Positions 33,704 to 45,548 of a stretch of DNA of 64,000 bases are shown here, piece by piece. The DNA comes from CAVUAF01 sp963739375. Its GTDB lineage: Bacteria > Acidobacteriota > Terriglobia > Terriglobales > Acidobacteriaceae. Position 1 is the first letter of the stretch. The number at the start of each line of letters is the position of its first letter. The DNA is taken from contig CAVUAF010000014.1 in the NCBI GenBank assembly GCA_963739375.1, forward strand, positions 496,001-560,000, in the 5' to 3' direction. The notes under the pieces were generated by a model that worked only from the letters and a program-made list of their open reading frames with translations, had not been told where the DNA came from and did not search any database. The position numbers were made by a program, and so were the translations under genes.

Positions 33704-33784
33704 AGTTCCCAGTTCTCAGTTGTCAGTTCTCAGTTGCCTGTTCTCGGGTTGGCTGCGAACTGAGAACCGGGAACTGAGAACTGC
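33704..33784. repeat. 7-bp-period inverted array, rpsN stop to rpsH start
   Basis: AGTTCCC, AGTTCTC, AGTTGTC, AGTTCTC, AGTTGCC (33704-33738) and CTGAGAA, CCGGGAA, CTGAGAA, CTGC (33760-33784). Confidence 0.88.
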
Positions 33785-33785
33785 T

Positions 33786-33971
33786 TTACCACGACGACTT
33801 GCATACCCCGGGAATCTCCCCGCGCAGCGCCAGGTGCCGGAAACACAGGCGGCAGATGCCGAAGCGCCGCAAAAAGGCGCGCGGCCGGCCGCACAGTTGG
33901 CAGCGGTTGTGCTGGCGGGAAGAGAACTTGGGCTTGCGGGCGTCCTTGGCTCGTTTTGCTGTCGTTGCCAT
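33786..33971 (-). CDS. rpsN: 30S ribosomal protein S14, zinc-binding type
   Basis: 61 residues from the ATG at 33971, the exact size of the short type-Z S14. Zinc ligands are C-Q-L-C and C-R-L-C, separated by G-R-P-R-A-F-L-R-R-F-G-I. The end R-G-E-I-P-G-V-C-K-S-S-W is canonical. Longer open frame upstream is translation of a repeat array. Confidence 0.96.
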   Translation of the reverse strand: MATTAKRAKDARKPKFSSRQHNRCQLCGRPRAFLRRFGICRLCFRHLALRGEIPGVCKSSW

Positions 33972-33984
33972 AATTCCTATTTCT

Positions 33985-34057
33985 GATTTGCGATTGGTGA
34001 TTTGTGATTGGCGCAAGAGCGCTGGATCCAAATCGCAAATCGCAAATCGCAAATCTC
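33985..34057. repeat. 7-bp-period inverted array, rplE stop to rpsN start
   Basis: GATTTGC, GATTGGT, GATTTGT, GATTGGC (33985-34012) and AAATCGC three times plus AAATCTC (34030-34057). Confidence 0.9.
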
Positions 34058-34058
34058 C

Positions 34059-34685
34059 TTACGCCGTCCGGAACGGCATTCCCAGGTGCTTCAGCAGTGC
34101 CCGTGCCTGGTTGTCGTCGCGCGCCGTGGTCACCAGGGTGACGTTCATGCCTTTCAGCTTGTCCACCTTGGCGTAGTCGATTTCCGGAAAAATCAGCTGG
34201 TCGCGCAGCCCCAGGGTGTAATTGCCGCGCCCGTCAAAGCTCTTGGTGGAGAGGCCGCGGAAGTCGCGCACGCGCGGCAGCGCCACGTTGATCAGCCGGT
34301 CCACGAATTCGTACATGCGGTCGCCGCGCAGCGTCACCATGGCCCCGATGGGCATGCCTTCGCGCACCTTGAACGCCGCAATCGACTTCTTGGCCTTGGT
34401 GACGATCGGTTTCTGGCCCGTGATCTGCCCCAGCTCGTGGACCGCCGGGTCCAGCACCTTGGCGTTCTGCGTCGCCTCCCCCACGCCCATGTTGATGACC
34501 ACCTTCTCCAGCCGCGGCACCGCCATGGGGTTCTTCAGCTCCAGCTCCTTCATCAGCGCGGGAGCAATCTCTTTCCGGAAGCGCTGGTGCAGCCGCGCGC
34601 CGCCCTTGACGCTGGCCTGCGCCCGCCCCGGCTTCGCCGCCGGCTCTTCCGCCGCCTGCTTCTTCTGCTTCGGTTCCTTGGCCAT
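34059..34685 (-). CDS. rplE: 50S ribosomal protein L5
   Basis: Binds 5S rRNA and contacts P-site tRNA. 208 residues, with a ~27-residue Lys/Ala/Glu-rich N-terminal extension before the conserved L-K-N-P-M-A-V-P-R-L-E-K-V-V-I-N-M-G-V-G-E. Later G-Q-K-P-I-V-T-K-A-K-K-S-I-A-A-F-K-V-R-E-G and R-G-N-Y-T-L-G-L-R-D-Q-L-I-F-P-E-I are present. A slightly later start is possible. Confidence 0.95.
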   Translation of the reverse strand: MAKEPKQKKQAAEEPAAKPGRAQASVKGGARLHQRFRKEIAPALMKELELKNPMAVPRLEKVVINMGVGEATQNAKVLDPAVHELGQITGQKPIVTKAKKSIAAFKVREGMPIGAMVTLRGDRMYEFVDRLINVALPRVRDFRGLSTKSFDGRGNYTLGLRDQLIFPEIDYAKVDKLKGMNVTLVTTARDDNQARALLKHLGMPFRTA

Positions 34686-34745
34686 GGCTCTCGTTCGCTT
34701 CCTTCCGCGGTATCCGGTTCAACGGGTTCGCGGAACCCTCAATTC

Positions 34746-34822
34746 GATTTGGTGATTTTGTGATTTCGTGATCTGGTGATTTCAAATCGCCAAATCAGCA
34801 AATCACCAAATCGCGAAATTCA
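34746..34822. repeat. 8-bp-period inverted array, rplX stop to rplE start
   Basis: GATTTGGT, GATTTTGT, GATTTCGT, GATCTGGT (34746-34777) and AAATCGCC, AAATCAGC, AAATCACC, AAATCGCG (34784-34815), running into the rplX TGA at 34820-34822. Confidence 0.9.
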
Positions 34823-35170
34823 CTTCTCCAGCACCGCGCCGCACTTCTTGCACACCCGCACCTTGCGATCGCCCTGCAGCTGGCGGCCGAGGCGCACCGG
34901 GCCGCACGCCGCGCACACCAGCATCACGTTGGAGATGGCGATCGGGCTTTCCTGCTCGGCGATGCCCCCCTTGATGTTCCGCTGCGGGTTGGGGCGCACG
35001 TTCTTCTTCACCATCATGACGTGCTCCACCAGCACCTTGCCGCGCTCCGGAAAGACGCGCAGCACGCGCCCTTCCTTGCCTTTGTCGCGCCCGGCAATCA
35101 CCTTCACCGTGTCGTTGCGCCGGATGTCGACGCGCTTGTGCATGCCGTGTTCGGTTGCTGCCATTGCCAT
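34820..35170 (-). CDS. rplX: 50S ribosomal protein L24
   Basis: An early 50S assembly protein with a KOW motif: V-K-V-I-A-G-R-D-K-G-K-E-G-R-V. 116 residues. The C-terminal part has two C-x2-C pairs (C-A-A-C-G-P and C-K-K-C-G-A) typical of zinc-binding bacterial L24. The start could be a few codons later (M-A-A-T or M-H-K-R). Confidence 0.95.
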   Translation of the reverse strand: MAMAATEHGMHKRVDIRRNDTVKVIAGRDKGKEGRVLRVFPERGKVLVEHVMMVKKNVRPNPQRNIKGGIAEQESPIAISNVMLVCAACGPVRLGRQLQGDRKVRVCKKCGAVLEK

Positions 35171-35184
35171 GCGTAATCTCTCTT

Positions 35185-35244
35185 AGCTCTAAGCTCTCAG
35201 CTTTCAGCTCTAAGCTTGGAGCTAATGGCTTAGAGCTTGTGGCT
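35185..35244. repeat. 7-bp-period array between rplN stop and rplX start
   Basis: AGCTCTA, AGCTCTC, AGCTTTC, AGCTCTA, AGCTTGG, AGCTAAT and related units; AGCT is self-complementary, so both arms merge. Confidence 0.85.
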
Positions 35245-35249
35245 CGCCG

Positions 35250-35621
35250 TTACAGCACTTCCGGCGCCAGCGAAACGATCTTCAAAAACTTCTTCTCGCG
35301 CAGCTCGCGCGCCACCGGGCCGAAGACGCGGGTGCCCACCGGCTCCCCGACCTCGTTGATCAGCACCGCTGCGTTCTGGTCGAAGCGGATGTAGGTCCCG
35401 TCGCGGCGGCGATGCTCCTTGCGGGTGCGCACGATCACGCACTTCACCACTTTGCCCTTCTGCACCTGCCCGTCGGGCGCGGCTTCCTTGACGCTGGCCG
35501 TCACCACGTCGCCCAGGCCGGCATTCAGGCCGGTGGCCCCGCCCAGCGGCAGGATCATCTGCAGCCGGCGCGCGCCGCTGTTGTCAGCCACGTCGAGAAT
35601 GCTCCGCATCATCACTGCCAT
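35250..35621 (-). CDS. rplN: 50S ribosomal protein L14
   Basis: A 123-residue interface protein at the subunit bridge. L-D-V-A-D-N-S-G-A-R-R, V-V-K-C-V-I-V-R-T-R-K-E-H-R-R-x-D-G-T-Y-I-R-F-D-x-N-A-A-V-L-I-N and G-T-R-V-F-G-P-V-A-R-E-L are canonical. The ATG at 35621 (M-A-V-M-M-R-S) is the first plausible one; a later Met is the usual family start. Confidence 0.95.
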   Translation of the reverse strand: MAVMMRSILDVADNSGARRLQMILPLGGATGLNAGLGDVVTASVKEAAPDGQVQKGKVVKCVIVRTRKEHRRRDGTYIRFDQNAAVLINEVGEPVGTRVFGPVARELREKKFLKIVSLAPEVL

Positions 35622-35633
35622 GTTCGTTCCCTC

Positions 35634-35706
35634 GGTCCTTGGTCGTTGGTCCTTGGTCGTTGGCAAAACCGAACTCGCAAACGACCAACGACCAACGGCC
35701 AACGAC
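35634..35706. repeat. 7-bp-period inverted array, rpsQ stop to rplN start
   Basis: GGTCCTT, GGTCGTT, GGTCCTT, GGTCGTT (35634-35661) and AACGACC, AACGACC, AACGGCC, AACGACG (35679-35706). Confidence 0.9.
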
Positions 35707-35711
35707 GGTTC

Positions 35712-36032
35712 TTACGCCTGCGCTTCGGGCGCGGTTTGCTTCTCCGGCGCCAGCTTGGCGCGGCGCACCACTTCCTTCAGCCGCCAGCGCTTCAGCTTCG
35801 ACAGCGGGCGGGTTTCCTCGATCCGCACCACGTCGCCCACCTGCGCCGTGCGGTTCTCGTCGTGGGCGTAGAACTTGCGGTCCCGCTTCACCACGCGCTT
35901 GTAGAAGGGGTGCGCCTTCACGCGCTCCACCTCGATCACGATGGTCTTCTGCATGCGCGTCGAGACCACCTCGCCCACCAGGGTCTTGCGTCCCGCGGCC
36001 TTCTGCGTCGTTGTCGGCGTCGTCTCCGCCAT
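35712..36032 (-). CDS. rpsQ: 30S ribosomal protein S17
   Basis: A 106-residue OB-fold primary binder. G-E-V-V-S-T-R-M-Q-K-T-I-V-I-E-V, H-P-x-Y-K-R-V-V-K-R-x-R-K-F-Y-A-H-D-E, V-G-D-V-V-R-I-E-E-T-R-P-L-S-K-L-K-R-W are canonical. It has N- and C-terminal extensions of about 12 residues each. It starts 3 bp after the rpmC stop, without an array. Confidence 0.95.
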   Translation of the reverse strand: MAETTPTTTQKAAGRKTLVGEVVSTRMQKTIVIEVERVKAHPFYKRVVKRDRKFYAHDENRTAQVGDVVRIEETRPLSKLKRWRLKEVVRRAKLAPEKQTAPEAQA

Positions 36033-36035
36033 GGC

Positions 36036-36269
36036 TTACTTCTTCTCCCCGGGCGCCGCTTCCAGGCCGGCCTGGCGTGCCCGCGCAATCGTCTTCACCC
36101 GCGCGATGTCTTTCTTCAGCCCGCGGATCTTCTTCAGGCTCTCCGTCTGCCCCATCTTCATCTGGAACTTCAGGCGGAAGAGCTGGTCGTTCAGTTCGCG
36201 CTCCTGGTGCGCCAGCTCGTTGGGCGCCAGGTTGCGCAGCTTGTCGGCGATCTTGTTGGTCTTCGTCAT
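36036..36269 (-). CDS. rpmC: 50S ribosomal protein L29
   Basis: A 77-residue protein at the tunnel exit that helps dock SRP and trigger factor. L-R-N-L-A-P-N-E-L-A-H-Q-E-R-E-L-N-D-Q-L-F-R-L-K-F-Q-M-K-M-G-Q and I-A-R-V-K-T-I-A-R are canonical, with a short basic tail. Confidence 0.95.
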   Translation of the reverse strand: MTKTNKIADKLRNLAPNELAHQERELNDQLFRLKFQMKMGQTESLKKIRGLKKDIARVKTIARARQAGLEAAPGEKK

Positions 36270-36281
36270 GCACTCAACCTT

Positions 36282-36710
36282 CTACGCGTGCGCCGCTCCC
36301 AGCAGTTCGCGGCCCACGAAGCGCGTCCGCAGCGGCAGCTTGTGCGCCGCCAGCCGCATCGCTTCCTGCGCCTCGGTCAGCGTCACCCCTTCCATCTCGA
36401 ACAGGATCTTGCCCGGCCGCACCACCGCCACCCAGTGGTCGGGGGCGCCCTTGCCTTTGCCCATGCGGGTTTCGGCCGGCTTCTTGGTCACCGGCTTGTC
36501 GGGAAACAGGCGGATCCAGATCTTGCCCCCGCGCTTCACGAAACGCGTCATGGCCACGCGGCTGGCCTCGATCTGCCGGTCGGTGATCCAGCCCGGCTCC
36601 AGCACCTTCAGCCCGTAATCGCCGAAGGTCAGCGTCGAGCCGCGCCACGCTTTCCCGGCGCGCCGCCCGCGCTGCTGCTTGCGGTACTTCACTTTCTTTG
36701 GCATCAACAT
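36282..36710 (-). CDS. rplP: 50S ribosomal protein L16
   Basis: A 142-residue protein that organises the A-site tRNA elbow region. M-L-M-P-K-K-V-K-Y-R-K-Q-Q-R-G-R-R, F-G-D-Y-G-L-K, I-E-A-S-R-V-A-M-T-R, I-W-I-R-L-F-P-D-K-P-V-T-K-K-P, M-G-K-G-K-G are all present. It lies between rpsC and rpmC. Confidence 0.96.
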   Translation of the reverse strand: MLMPKKVKYRKQQRGRRAGKAWRGSTLTFGDYGLKVLEPGWITDRQIEASRVAMTRFVKRGGKIWIRLFPDKPVTKKPAETRMGKGKGAPDHWVAVVRPGKILFEMEGVTLTEAQEAMRLAAHKLPLRTRFVGRELLGAAHA

Positions 36711-36717
36711 AAGTGCA

Positions 36718-36798
36718 GTTCCCAGTTGTCAGTTCTCAGTTGTCAGTTGTCCCGCTGCCGGCTTCTCTGGCGACCGGCAACCGCCAACCGGCAACCAC
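36718..36798. repeat. 7-bp-period inverted array, rpsC stop to rplP start
   Basis: AGTTCCC, AGTTGTC, AGTTCTC, AGTTGTC, AGTTGTC (36718-36752) and CCGGCAA, CCGCCAA, CCGGCAA (36774-36794). Confidence 0.88.
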
Positions 36799-36799
36799 C

Positions 36800-37475
36800 C
36801 TAGAAGGCTCCCGCTCCCCCGGCCTCACGCGCCGGCTCGCGCCGCTTTTGTCCCAGGATTTCGCCCTTGTACACCCAGCACTTCACCCCGATCACGCCGT
36901 AGGTGGTCTTGGCCTCGGAGAAGCCGTAGTCGATGTCGGCGCGCAGGGTGTGCAGCGGCAGCCGCCCCTGCAGGTACCACTCCGAGCGCGCGATCTCGTT
37001 GCCGTTCAGCCGCCCCGACACCCGCACCTTGATCCCCTTGCAGCCGAAGCGCAGCGCCGAGTCCACCGCCTTGCGCATCGCGCGCCGGAAGCCCACGCGC
37101 TTCTCCAGCTGCAGCGCGATCGATTCCGACACCAGCTGCGCAGTCCAGCTCCGGCTTGTGCACTTCCTGGATGTCGATGTAGACCTCGCGGCTGGTCCGC
37201 TTCTGCACCTCGTGCTTCAGCTTGTCGATCTCCGCGCCCTTGCGCCCGATGATGATGCCCGGGCGCGCGGTGCGGATGATGATGCGCAGCTTGTTGCCCG
37301 GGCGCTCGATTTCGATGGTGCTCACGCCCGCGGCTTTGAGCTTTTCCTTCAGCTCGGCCTTCAGCTTCACGTCTTCCAGCAATTGCTTGCCGTAGTCGCG
37401 CTCGTTGAACCAGCGCGACTTCCACGGTTTGGTGTAGCCGAGCCGGAATCCGTAGGGATGGACTTTTTGTCCCAT
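36800..37475 (-). CDS. rpsC: 30S ribosomal protein S3 (one frameshift)
   Basis: S3 forms the mRNA entry pore. The first ~110 residues (M-G-Q-K-V-H-P-Y-G-F-R-L-G, KH motif I-I-I-G-R-K-G-A-E-I) and the rest (S-E-S-I-A-L-Q-L-E-K-R-V-G-F-R-R-A-M) are in different frames. The span of 676 nt equals 225 codons plus one base. Removing the T at about 37139 restores the expected P-E-L-D-A-Q-L-V-S-E-S-I-A. I take it as sequence error; the S3 is otherwise full length at ~224 residues. Confidence 0.92.
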
Positions 37476-37490
37476 AACTCCTCTTGTTTC

Positions 37491-37549
37491 GCTTCTAGCT
37501 GCTAGCTTCTAGCGGCTAGCTTCTGGCAACTGCCAACTGGCAACTGCTC
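37491..37549. repeat. 7-bp-period hybrid array, rplV stop to rpsC start
   Basis: GCTTCTA, GCTGCTA, GCTTCTA, GCGGCTA, GCTTCTG switch directly to GCAACTG, CCAACTG, GCAACTG, so two unit classes are joined head to tail. Confidence 0.85.
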
Positions 37550-38008
37550 CTACGCGCCCTTGCGCATCTGCGGACGCACCCCGCGGTGCCGTCCGTGCTT
37601 GCCCGTCGCCTGCTTCAGCCGCGCGCCCGTCCCCGGACGCCGCTCCGCCACCGCGATCACGATGTGCGCCAGCCGCCGCTGGTAGCGGTACGCCCGCCCC
37701 ATCGGCGCCGGCCGGATGCGCTTCATGCGCGGCCCCTCGTTGGCCACCGCCTGGGCCACGATCAGGTGGTCGACGTCCACGTCGAGCCCCTTCTCCTGGC
37801 TCAGGTAGGTGGCGTTCTCGATGGCCGAGCGCAGCACCTTCTCCACCAGCGGGGCCACGCCTTTCTTGGTGAAGGCCAGCGTGTTCAGCGCCGTCTCCAC
37901 CGGCAGGCCCTTGATCAGGTCCAGCACCAGGCGCGCCTTCTGCGGCGATACTCGCACGAAGCGCGCTTCTGCCCGGAACTCGTTCGCGGCTGTCTCTGCT
38001 TGCGCCAT
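37550..38008 (-). CDS. rplV: 50S ribosomal protein L22
   Basis: L22 lines the exit tunnel; its beta-hairpin loop is a macrolide-resistance site. 152 residues with a ~12-residue N-terminal extension: R-V-S-P-Q-K-A-R-L-V-L-D-L-I-K-G, A-N-E-G-P-R-M-K-R-I-R-P-A-P-M-G-R-A-Y, then a ~35-residue basic tail beyond the usual end (R-R-P-G-T-G-A-R-L-K). Confidence 0.95.
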   Translation of the reverse strand: MAQAETAANEFRAEARFVRVSPQKARLVLDLIKGLPVETALNTLAFTKKGVAPLVEKVLRSAIENATYLSQEKGLDVDVDHLIVAQAVANEGPRMKRIRPAPMGRAYRYQRRLAHIVIAVAERRPGTGARLKQATGKHGRHRGVRPQMRKGA

Positions 38009-38030
38009 GGTTCGCTCTCTCGTTCCCTGG

Positions 38031-38393
38031 TTACGCCTTGGGGGCTGCCGGCGCCGCCGGGGCCGCCGCCGCGGGTGCGGCTGCTCCCGGCACTCCCAGC
38101 GCCGGCGCCGCCACGGCCCTGGCTTCGGTCGCCGCCCGCACCGAGTGTCCCTTGAACTGCCGGGTGAAGCTGAACTCGCCCAGCTTGTGTCCCACCATGT
38201 TCTCGGTGATGTACACCGGGATGAACTTCTTCCCGTTGTGCACCGCGATGGTGTGGCCGACGAATTCCGGCAGCACCGTGGAACGCCGCGACCAGGTGCG
38301 GACTACCTTCTTTTCGTTGCGCCGGGTCATGCCCTCCACCTTGTTCTGCAGGTGGGCATCGATGAACGGGCCCTTCTTGGTTGATCTCGCCAT
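38031..38393 (-). CDS. rpsS: 30S ribosomal protein S19 with Ala/Pro-rich tail
   Basis: A head protein of the 30S. Residues 1-85 are canonical: R-S-x-K-K-G-P-F-I-D, W-S-R-R-S-T-V-L-P-E-F-V-G-H-T-I-A-V-H-N-G-K-K-F, M-V-G-H-K-L-G-E-F. The product is 120 residues against the usual ~92; residues ~86-120 are an Ala/Pro-rich low-complexity tail with A-A-A-P-A-A-A-A-P-A-A-P. Confidence 0.95.
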   Translation of the reverse strand: MARSTKKGPFIDAHLQNKVEGMTRRNEKKVVRTWSRRSTVLPEFVGHTIAVHNGKKFIPVYITENMVGHKLGEFSFTRQFKGHSVRAATEARAVAAPALGVPGAAAPAAAAPAAPAAPKA

Positions 38394-38405
38394 AATTTCT
38401 ACTCG

Positions 38406-39230
<825 letters not shown>

Positions 39231-39246
39231 AAAAATCGCTTTCCGC

Positions 39247-39567
39247 TTACAGATTCTGCGCGTACTCCGGCATCTTCTGTCCCGGCTTCAGCCGCACGTA
39301 CGCCTTCTTCCAGTCGGGACGATGCCCGGCGAACTTGCCGCGCCGCCGCTCCTTGCCGTGAAACAGCGAGGTGCGCACCGCCGCCACCCGCACCTTGAAC
39401 ACGCTCTCCACCGCGTTCTTGATCTCCGTCTTGGTGGCCTTGCGCGCCACCTTGAACACCAGCTGCCCGCTGGTCGGGCCGCCCCGGCGCTTGGCGTCCT
39501 CTTCCTTGGCCAGCAGCCCTTTTTCCGTGATCACCGGCTGCAGAATCACCTGGTAAGGAGATTTCAT
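39247..39567 (-). CDS. rplW: 50S ribosomal protein L23
   Basis: A 106-residue tunnel-exit protein, docking site for trigger factor and SRP. Starts M-K-S-P-Y-Q-V-I-L-Q-P-V-I-T-E-K at the ATG at 39567, which overlaps the rplD TAA by one base (TAATG). F-K-V-A-R-K-A-T-K-T-E-I-K-N-A-V-E, late R-R-G-K-x-A-G-x-R-P-D-W-K-K-A-Y-V-x-L. No repeat array here. Confidence 0.95.
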   Translation of the reverse strand: MKSPYQVILQPVITEKGLLAKEEDAKRRGGPTSGQLVFKVARKATKTEIKNAVESVFKVRVAAVRTSLFHGKERRRGKFAGHRPDWKKAYVRLKPGQKMPEYAQNL

Positions 39568-40232
39568 TACGCCACCGCCTTCGCCGCGCGACGTTTCGGG
39601 GCCGACGCCTTCAGCGCGTCCTGCAGCCGCTCCAGCGCCGGACGCGAGAAGATGGCGCGGTCGTAGCGCAGCAGGTGGTAGGGATGCACTTCCTGGCCGC
39701 GCAGCAGCTTGACGCCCGCCAGGTTGCGCGCGCTCAGCTCCAGATTGCGGTTCGCCTGCTTGCCGTCTTCCACCAGCAGCGCCGTCTTCTCCACCTGGAG
39801 CGCATTCAGCGCCGCGCGGAAGGCCTTGCTCTTGACTTCCGGCACCTCGAAGCTCTCCACCACCGTCAGCTTGCCGTCGCCCAGCTTCGCCGCCAGCGCC
39901 GAACGCAGCGCGCCCAGCAGCTTCTTGCGGGGAAACTGGTAGTCGTAGGAGCGCGGCTGCGGCCCGTGCACCGTGCCGCCGTGCCGCCACAGCGGCGAAC
40001 GGATGGAGCCCACCCGCGCCCGCCCCGTCCCCTTCTGCCGCCACAGCTTCTTGCCCGCGCCCGACACCAGCGCGCGGTTCTTGGTGGCATGCGTCCCCTG
40101 CCGCGCCGCGGCGCGGAAGTGCTTCACCGCCTCCCACAGCAGGTCTTCGTTGACCGCCCCGAAGACCTCGTCGTGCAGAAGCAGGCTGCCGACCTTCTTG
40201 CCGCTCAGATCCACTACGTCGATGGTTGCCAT
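39567..40232 (-). CDS. rplD: 50S ribosomal protein L4
   Basis: Tunnel protein; in many bacteria also the S10-operon repressor. 221 residues: N-R-A-L-V-S-G-A-G-K-K-L-W-R-Q-K-G-T-G, A-R-V-G-S-I-R-S-P-L-W-R-H-G-G, H-G-P-Q-P-R-S-Y. A parS-like palindrome lies just upstream, between rplC and rplD. Confidence 0.96.
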   Translation of the reverse strand: MATIDVVDLSGKKVGSLLLHDEVFGAVNEDLLWEAVKHFRAAARQGTHATKNRALVSGAGKKLWRQKGTGRARVGSIRSPLWRHGGTVHGPQPRSYDYQFPRKKLLGALRSALAAKLGDGKLTVVESFEVPEVKSKAFRAALNALQVEKTALLVEDGKQANRNLELSARNLAGVKLLRGQEVHPYHLLRYDRAIFSRPALERLQDALKASAPKRRAAKAVA

Positions 40233-40266
40233 ATCAGCTCTCAGCTATGACTCGCTCTTCCCGCGC

Positions 40267-40290
40267 AAATTGTTCCACGTGGAACAATTT
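40267..40290. promoter_or_regulatory. parS: ParB-binding site (parS) candidate
   Basis: The core TGTTCCACGTGGAACA at 40271-40286 is a perfect 16-bp palindrome. It extends to a perfect 24-bp palindrome with flanking AAAT/ATTT. It matches the near-universal bacterial parS consensus (TGTTNCACGTGNAACA; the CC/GG version is used in pseudomonads). It sits in the 71-bp gap between rplC and rplD, and I saw no second copy in the window. Confidence 0.88.
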
Positions 40291-40303
40291 CGCTGCCGGC
40301 GCC

Positions 40304-41026
40304 TTACTTCTTGCCGACCTTCTTCTTGCTGGCCTTCAACGGGTCAACCGTCCCGGACCCGGCAAAGCCGCGGCGCTCACGCGGCGCGCGCAGCGCCTTG
40401 CGAATCACCACGTAGCCGCCGTTCGGTCCCGGGACCGCGCCTTCCACCAGCAGCAGGTTCTCGTCCTTGTCCACCGACAGCACCCGCAGGTTGCGCACCG
40501 TCACCTGGCTGACCCCCATGTGGCCGGACATGCGCATGCCCTTGAACACCCGCGAGGGAAAGGCGGAGGCGCCGATGGAGCCCTGGATGGTGAACATGGA
40601 ACCGTGCGACTTGGGGCCGCCGGCAAAGTGGTGGCGTTTGACCACGCCGGCAAAGCCGCGTCCCTTGCTGGTGCCGCAGACGTCCACGAACTTCTCGCCT
40701 TCGAACATGTCGACCAGCACCTTGTCGCCGACCTTCACCCCGTCGCCCTCGGCGGCGCCGGTGACGATGGCGACCTCGCGCAGCAGCTTGACCGGGGGCA
40801 GGTTGTGCTTGCTGAGCCGCACCCGCTCCGGCTTGGACAGCTTGCCTTCCTTGACGAACTCGACCAGGCCGATCTGGGCGGCGTCGTAGCCGTCCTTGGC
40901 CGCGGTCTTGCGCTGCGTCACCACGCAGGGGCCGGCCTGCAGCACGGTGACCGGGCGCACCTCGCCGTGGTTGTCGAACAACTGCGTCATGCCGACCTTT
41001 TTCCCCAGAATCCCGTTGACAGGCAT
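40304..41026 (-). CDS. rplC: 50S ribosomal protein L3
   Basis: An early assembly protein reaching the peptidyl-transferase centre. 240 residues: I-L-G-K-K-V-G-M-T-Q-L-F-D, T-V-L-Q-A-G-P-C-V-V-T-Q, G-T-S-K-G-R-G-F-A-G-V-V-K-R-H-H-F, G-S-M-F-T-I-Q-G-S-I-G, R-M-S-G-H-M-G. The C-terminal ~30 residues are a Lys/Ser-rich extension. Confidence 0.96.
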   Translation of the reverse strand: MPVNGILGKKVGMTQLFDNHGEVRPVTVLQAGPCVVTQRKTAAKDGYDAAQIGLVEFVKEGKLSKPERVRLSKHNLPPVKLLREVAIVTGAAEGDGVKVGDKVLVDMFEGEKFVDVCGTSKGRGFAGVVKRHHFAGGPKSHGSMFTIQGSIGASAFPSRVFKGMRMSGHMGVSQVTVRNLRVLSVDKDENLLLVEGAVPGPNGGYVVIRKALRAPRERRGFAGSGTVDPLKASKKKVGKK

Positions 41027-41105
41027 TGCCTCTTCCCCTTAACTCCGCTTCGCGCCGGCGAATTGCAGGTTCGCGCCGTGGTTTTCAACCGGAAGCTTTG
41101 TTGTG

Positions 41106-41174
41106 TCTTCGGTCGTCGGTCTTCGGTCTTCGGCCTGGTTTTGCCGACGACCGACGACCGGGAGCCGACGACTA
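41106..41174. repeat. 7-bp-period inverted array, rpsJ stop to rplC start
   Basis: TCTTCGG, TCGTCGG, TCTTCGG, TCTTCGG (41106-41133) and CCGACGA, CCGACGA, CCGGGAG, CCGACGA (41144-41171), meeting the rpsJ TAG. Confidence 0.9.
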
Positions 41175-41501
41175 CTTATGTTCCTTGCCGAAGGCCTTGA
41201 TCTCCACGTCCACGCCCGCCGGCAGGTCGAGCTTCATGAGCGCGTCCACCGTCTGCGGCGTGGGTTCGAGGATGTCGATCAGGCGCTTGTGCGTCCGCAT
41301 CTCGAACTGCTCGCGCGACTTCTTGTCCACGTGCGGGGAGCGCAGCACGCAGTACTTGTTCTTCACCGTGGGCAGCGGAATGGGACCCGCCACCGTGGCG
41401 TTGGTGCGCCGCGCTGTCTCCACGATCTCGCTGGTGGACTGGTCCAGCACGCGATAGTCGTAGGCTTTCAGCCGGATGCGAATTCTTTCTTGTCCGATCA
41501 C
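41172..41501 (-). CDS. rpsJ: 30S ribosomal protein S10 (NusE)
   Basis: A 109-residue 30S head protein that also acts in antitermination with NusB. R-I-R-L-K-A-Y-D-Y-R-V-L-D-Q-S, P-I-P-L-P-T, K-Y-C-V-L-R-S-P-H-V-D-K-K-S-R-E-Q-F-E-M-R-T-H-K-R-L-I-D-I. The start is GTG at 41501. It opens the S10 gene group, directly after tuf. Confidence 0.96.
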   Translation of the reverse strand: MIGQERIRIRLKAYDYRVLDQSTSEIVETARRTNATVAGPIPLPTVKNKYCVLRSPHVDKKSREQFEMRTHKRLIDILEPTPQTVDALMKLDLPAGVDVEIKAFGKEHK

Positions 41502-41571
41502 TGTCGTGTCCTAACCCCCGCCTTGCGGCGGAAAGAGCGTGCGGCAGGTTGCAGGCCGCCCATTCATTTCT

Positions 41572-41631
41572 GATTTGTGATTGGCGATTTGTGATTTGGA
41601 AAACCGCAAATCAGCCATCGCAAATCGCCAC
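41572..41631. repeat. 7-bp-period inverted array, tuf stop to rpsJ start
   Basis: GATTTGT, GATTGGC, GATTTGT, GATTTGG (41572-41599) and GCAAATC, AGCCATC, GCAAATC (41606-41626). Confidence 0.88.
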
Positions 41632-42820
<1,189 letters not shown>

Positions 42821-42833
42821 TTCCGTTCGCCTC

Positions 42834-42861
42834 TAGCTGCTAGCTTCTGGCCGCTAGCTTG
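42834..42861. repeat. 7-bp-period array between fusA and tuf
   Basis: TAGCTGC, TAGCTTC, TGGCCGC, TAGCTTG. Confidence 0.75.
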
Positions 42862-42881
42862 TATCACCCGCTCAAACTCCC

Positions 42882-45000
<2,119 letters not shown>

Positions 45001-45037
45001 TGCCTTTCGGTTCCTCTACCGGTTGTTCGTTTACTGC

Positions 45038-45053
45038 GCTATCCGCTATCCGC

Positions 45054-45058
<5 letters not shown>
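45038..45058. repeat. 7-bp-period array over the rpsG stop
   Basis: GCTATCC, GCTATCC, GCTTACC; the rpsG TAA complement (45054-45056) is inside the last unit. Confidence 0.65.
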
Positions 45059-45530
<472 letters not shown>

Positions 45531-45548
45531 GGTGTGCTCGCCCTTTCC

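Noticed and set aside
37139..37140. Programmed frameshift in rpsC, rpsM or tuf
   Set aside because: No slippery heptamer or conserved stimulator is seen, no frameshifting is known in these genes, and several genes are affected alike.
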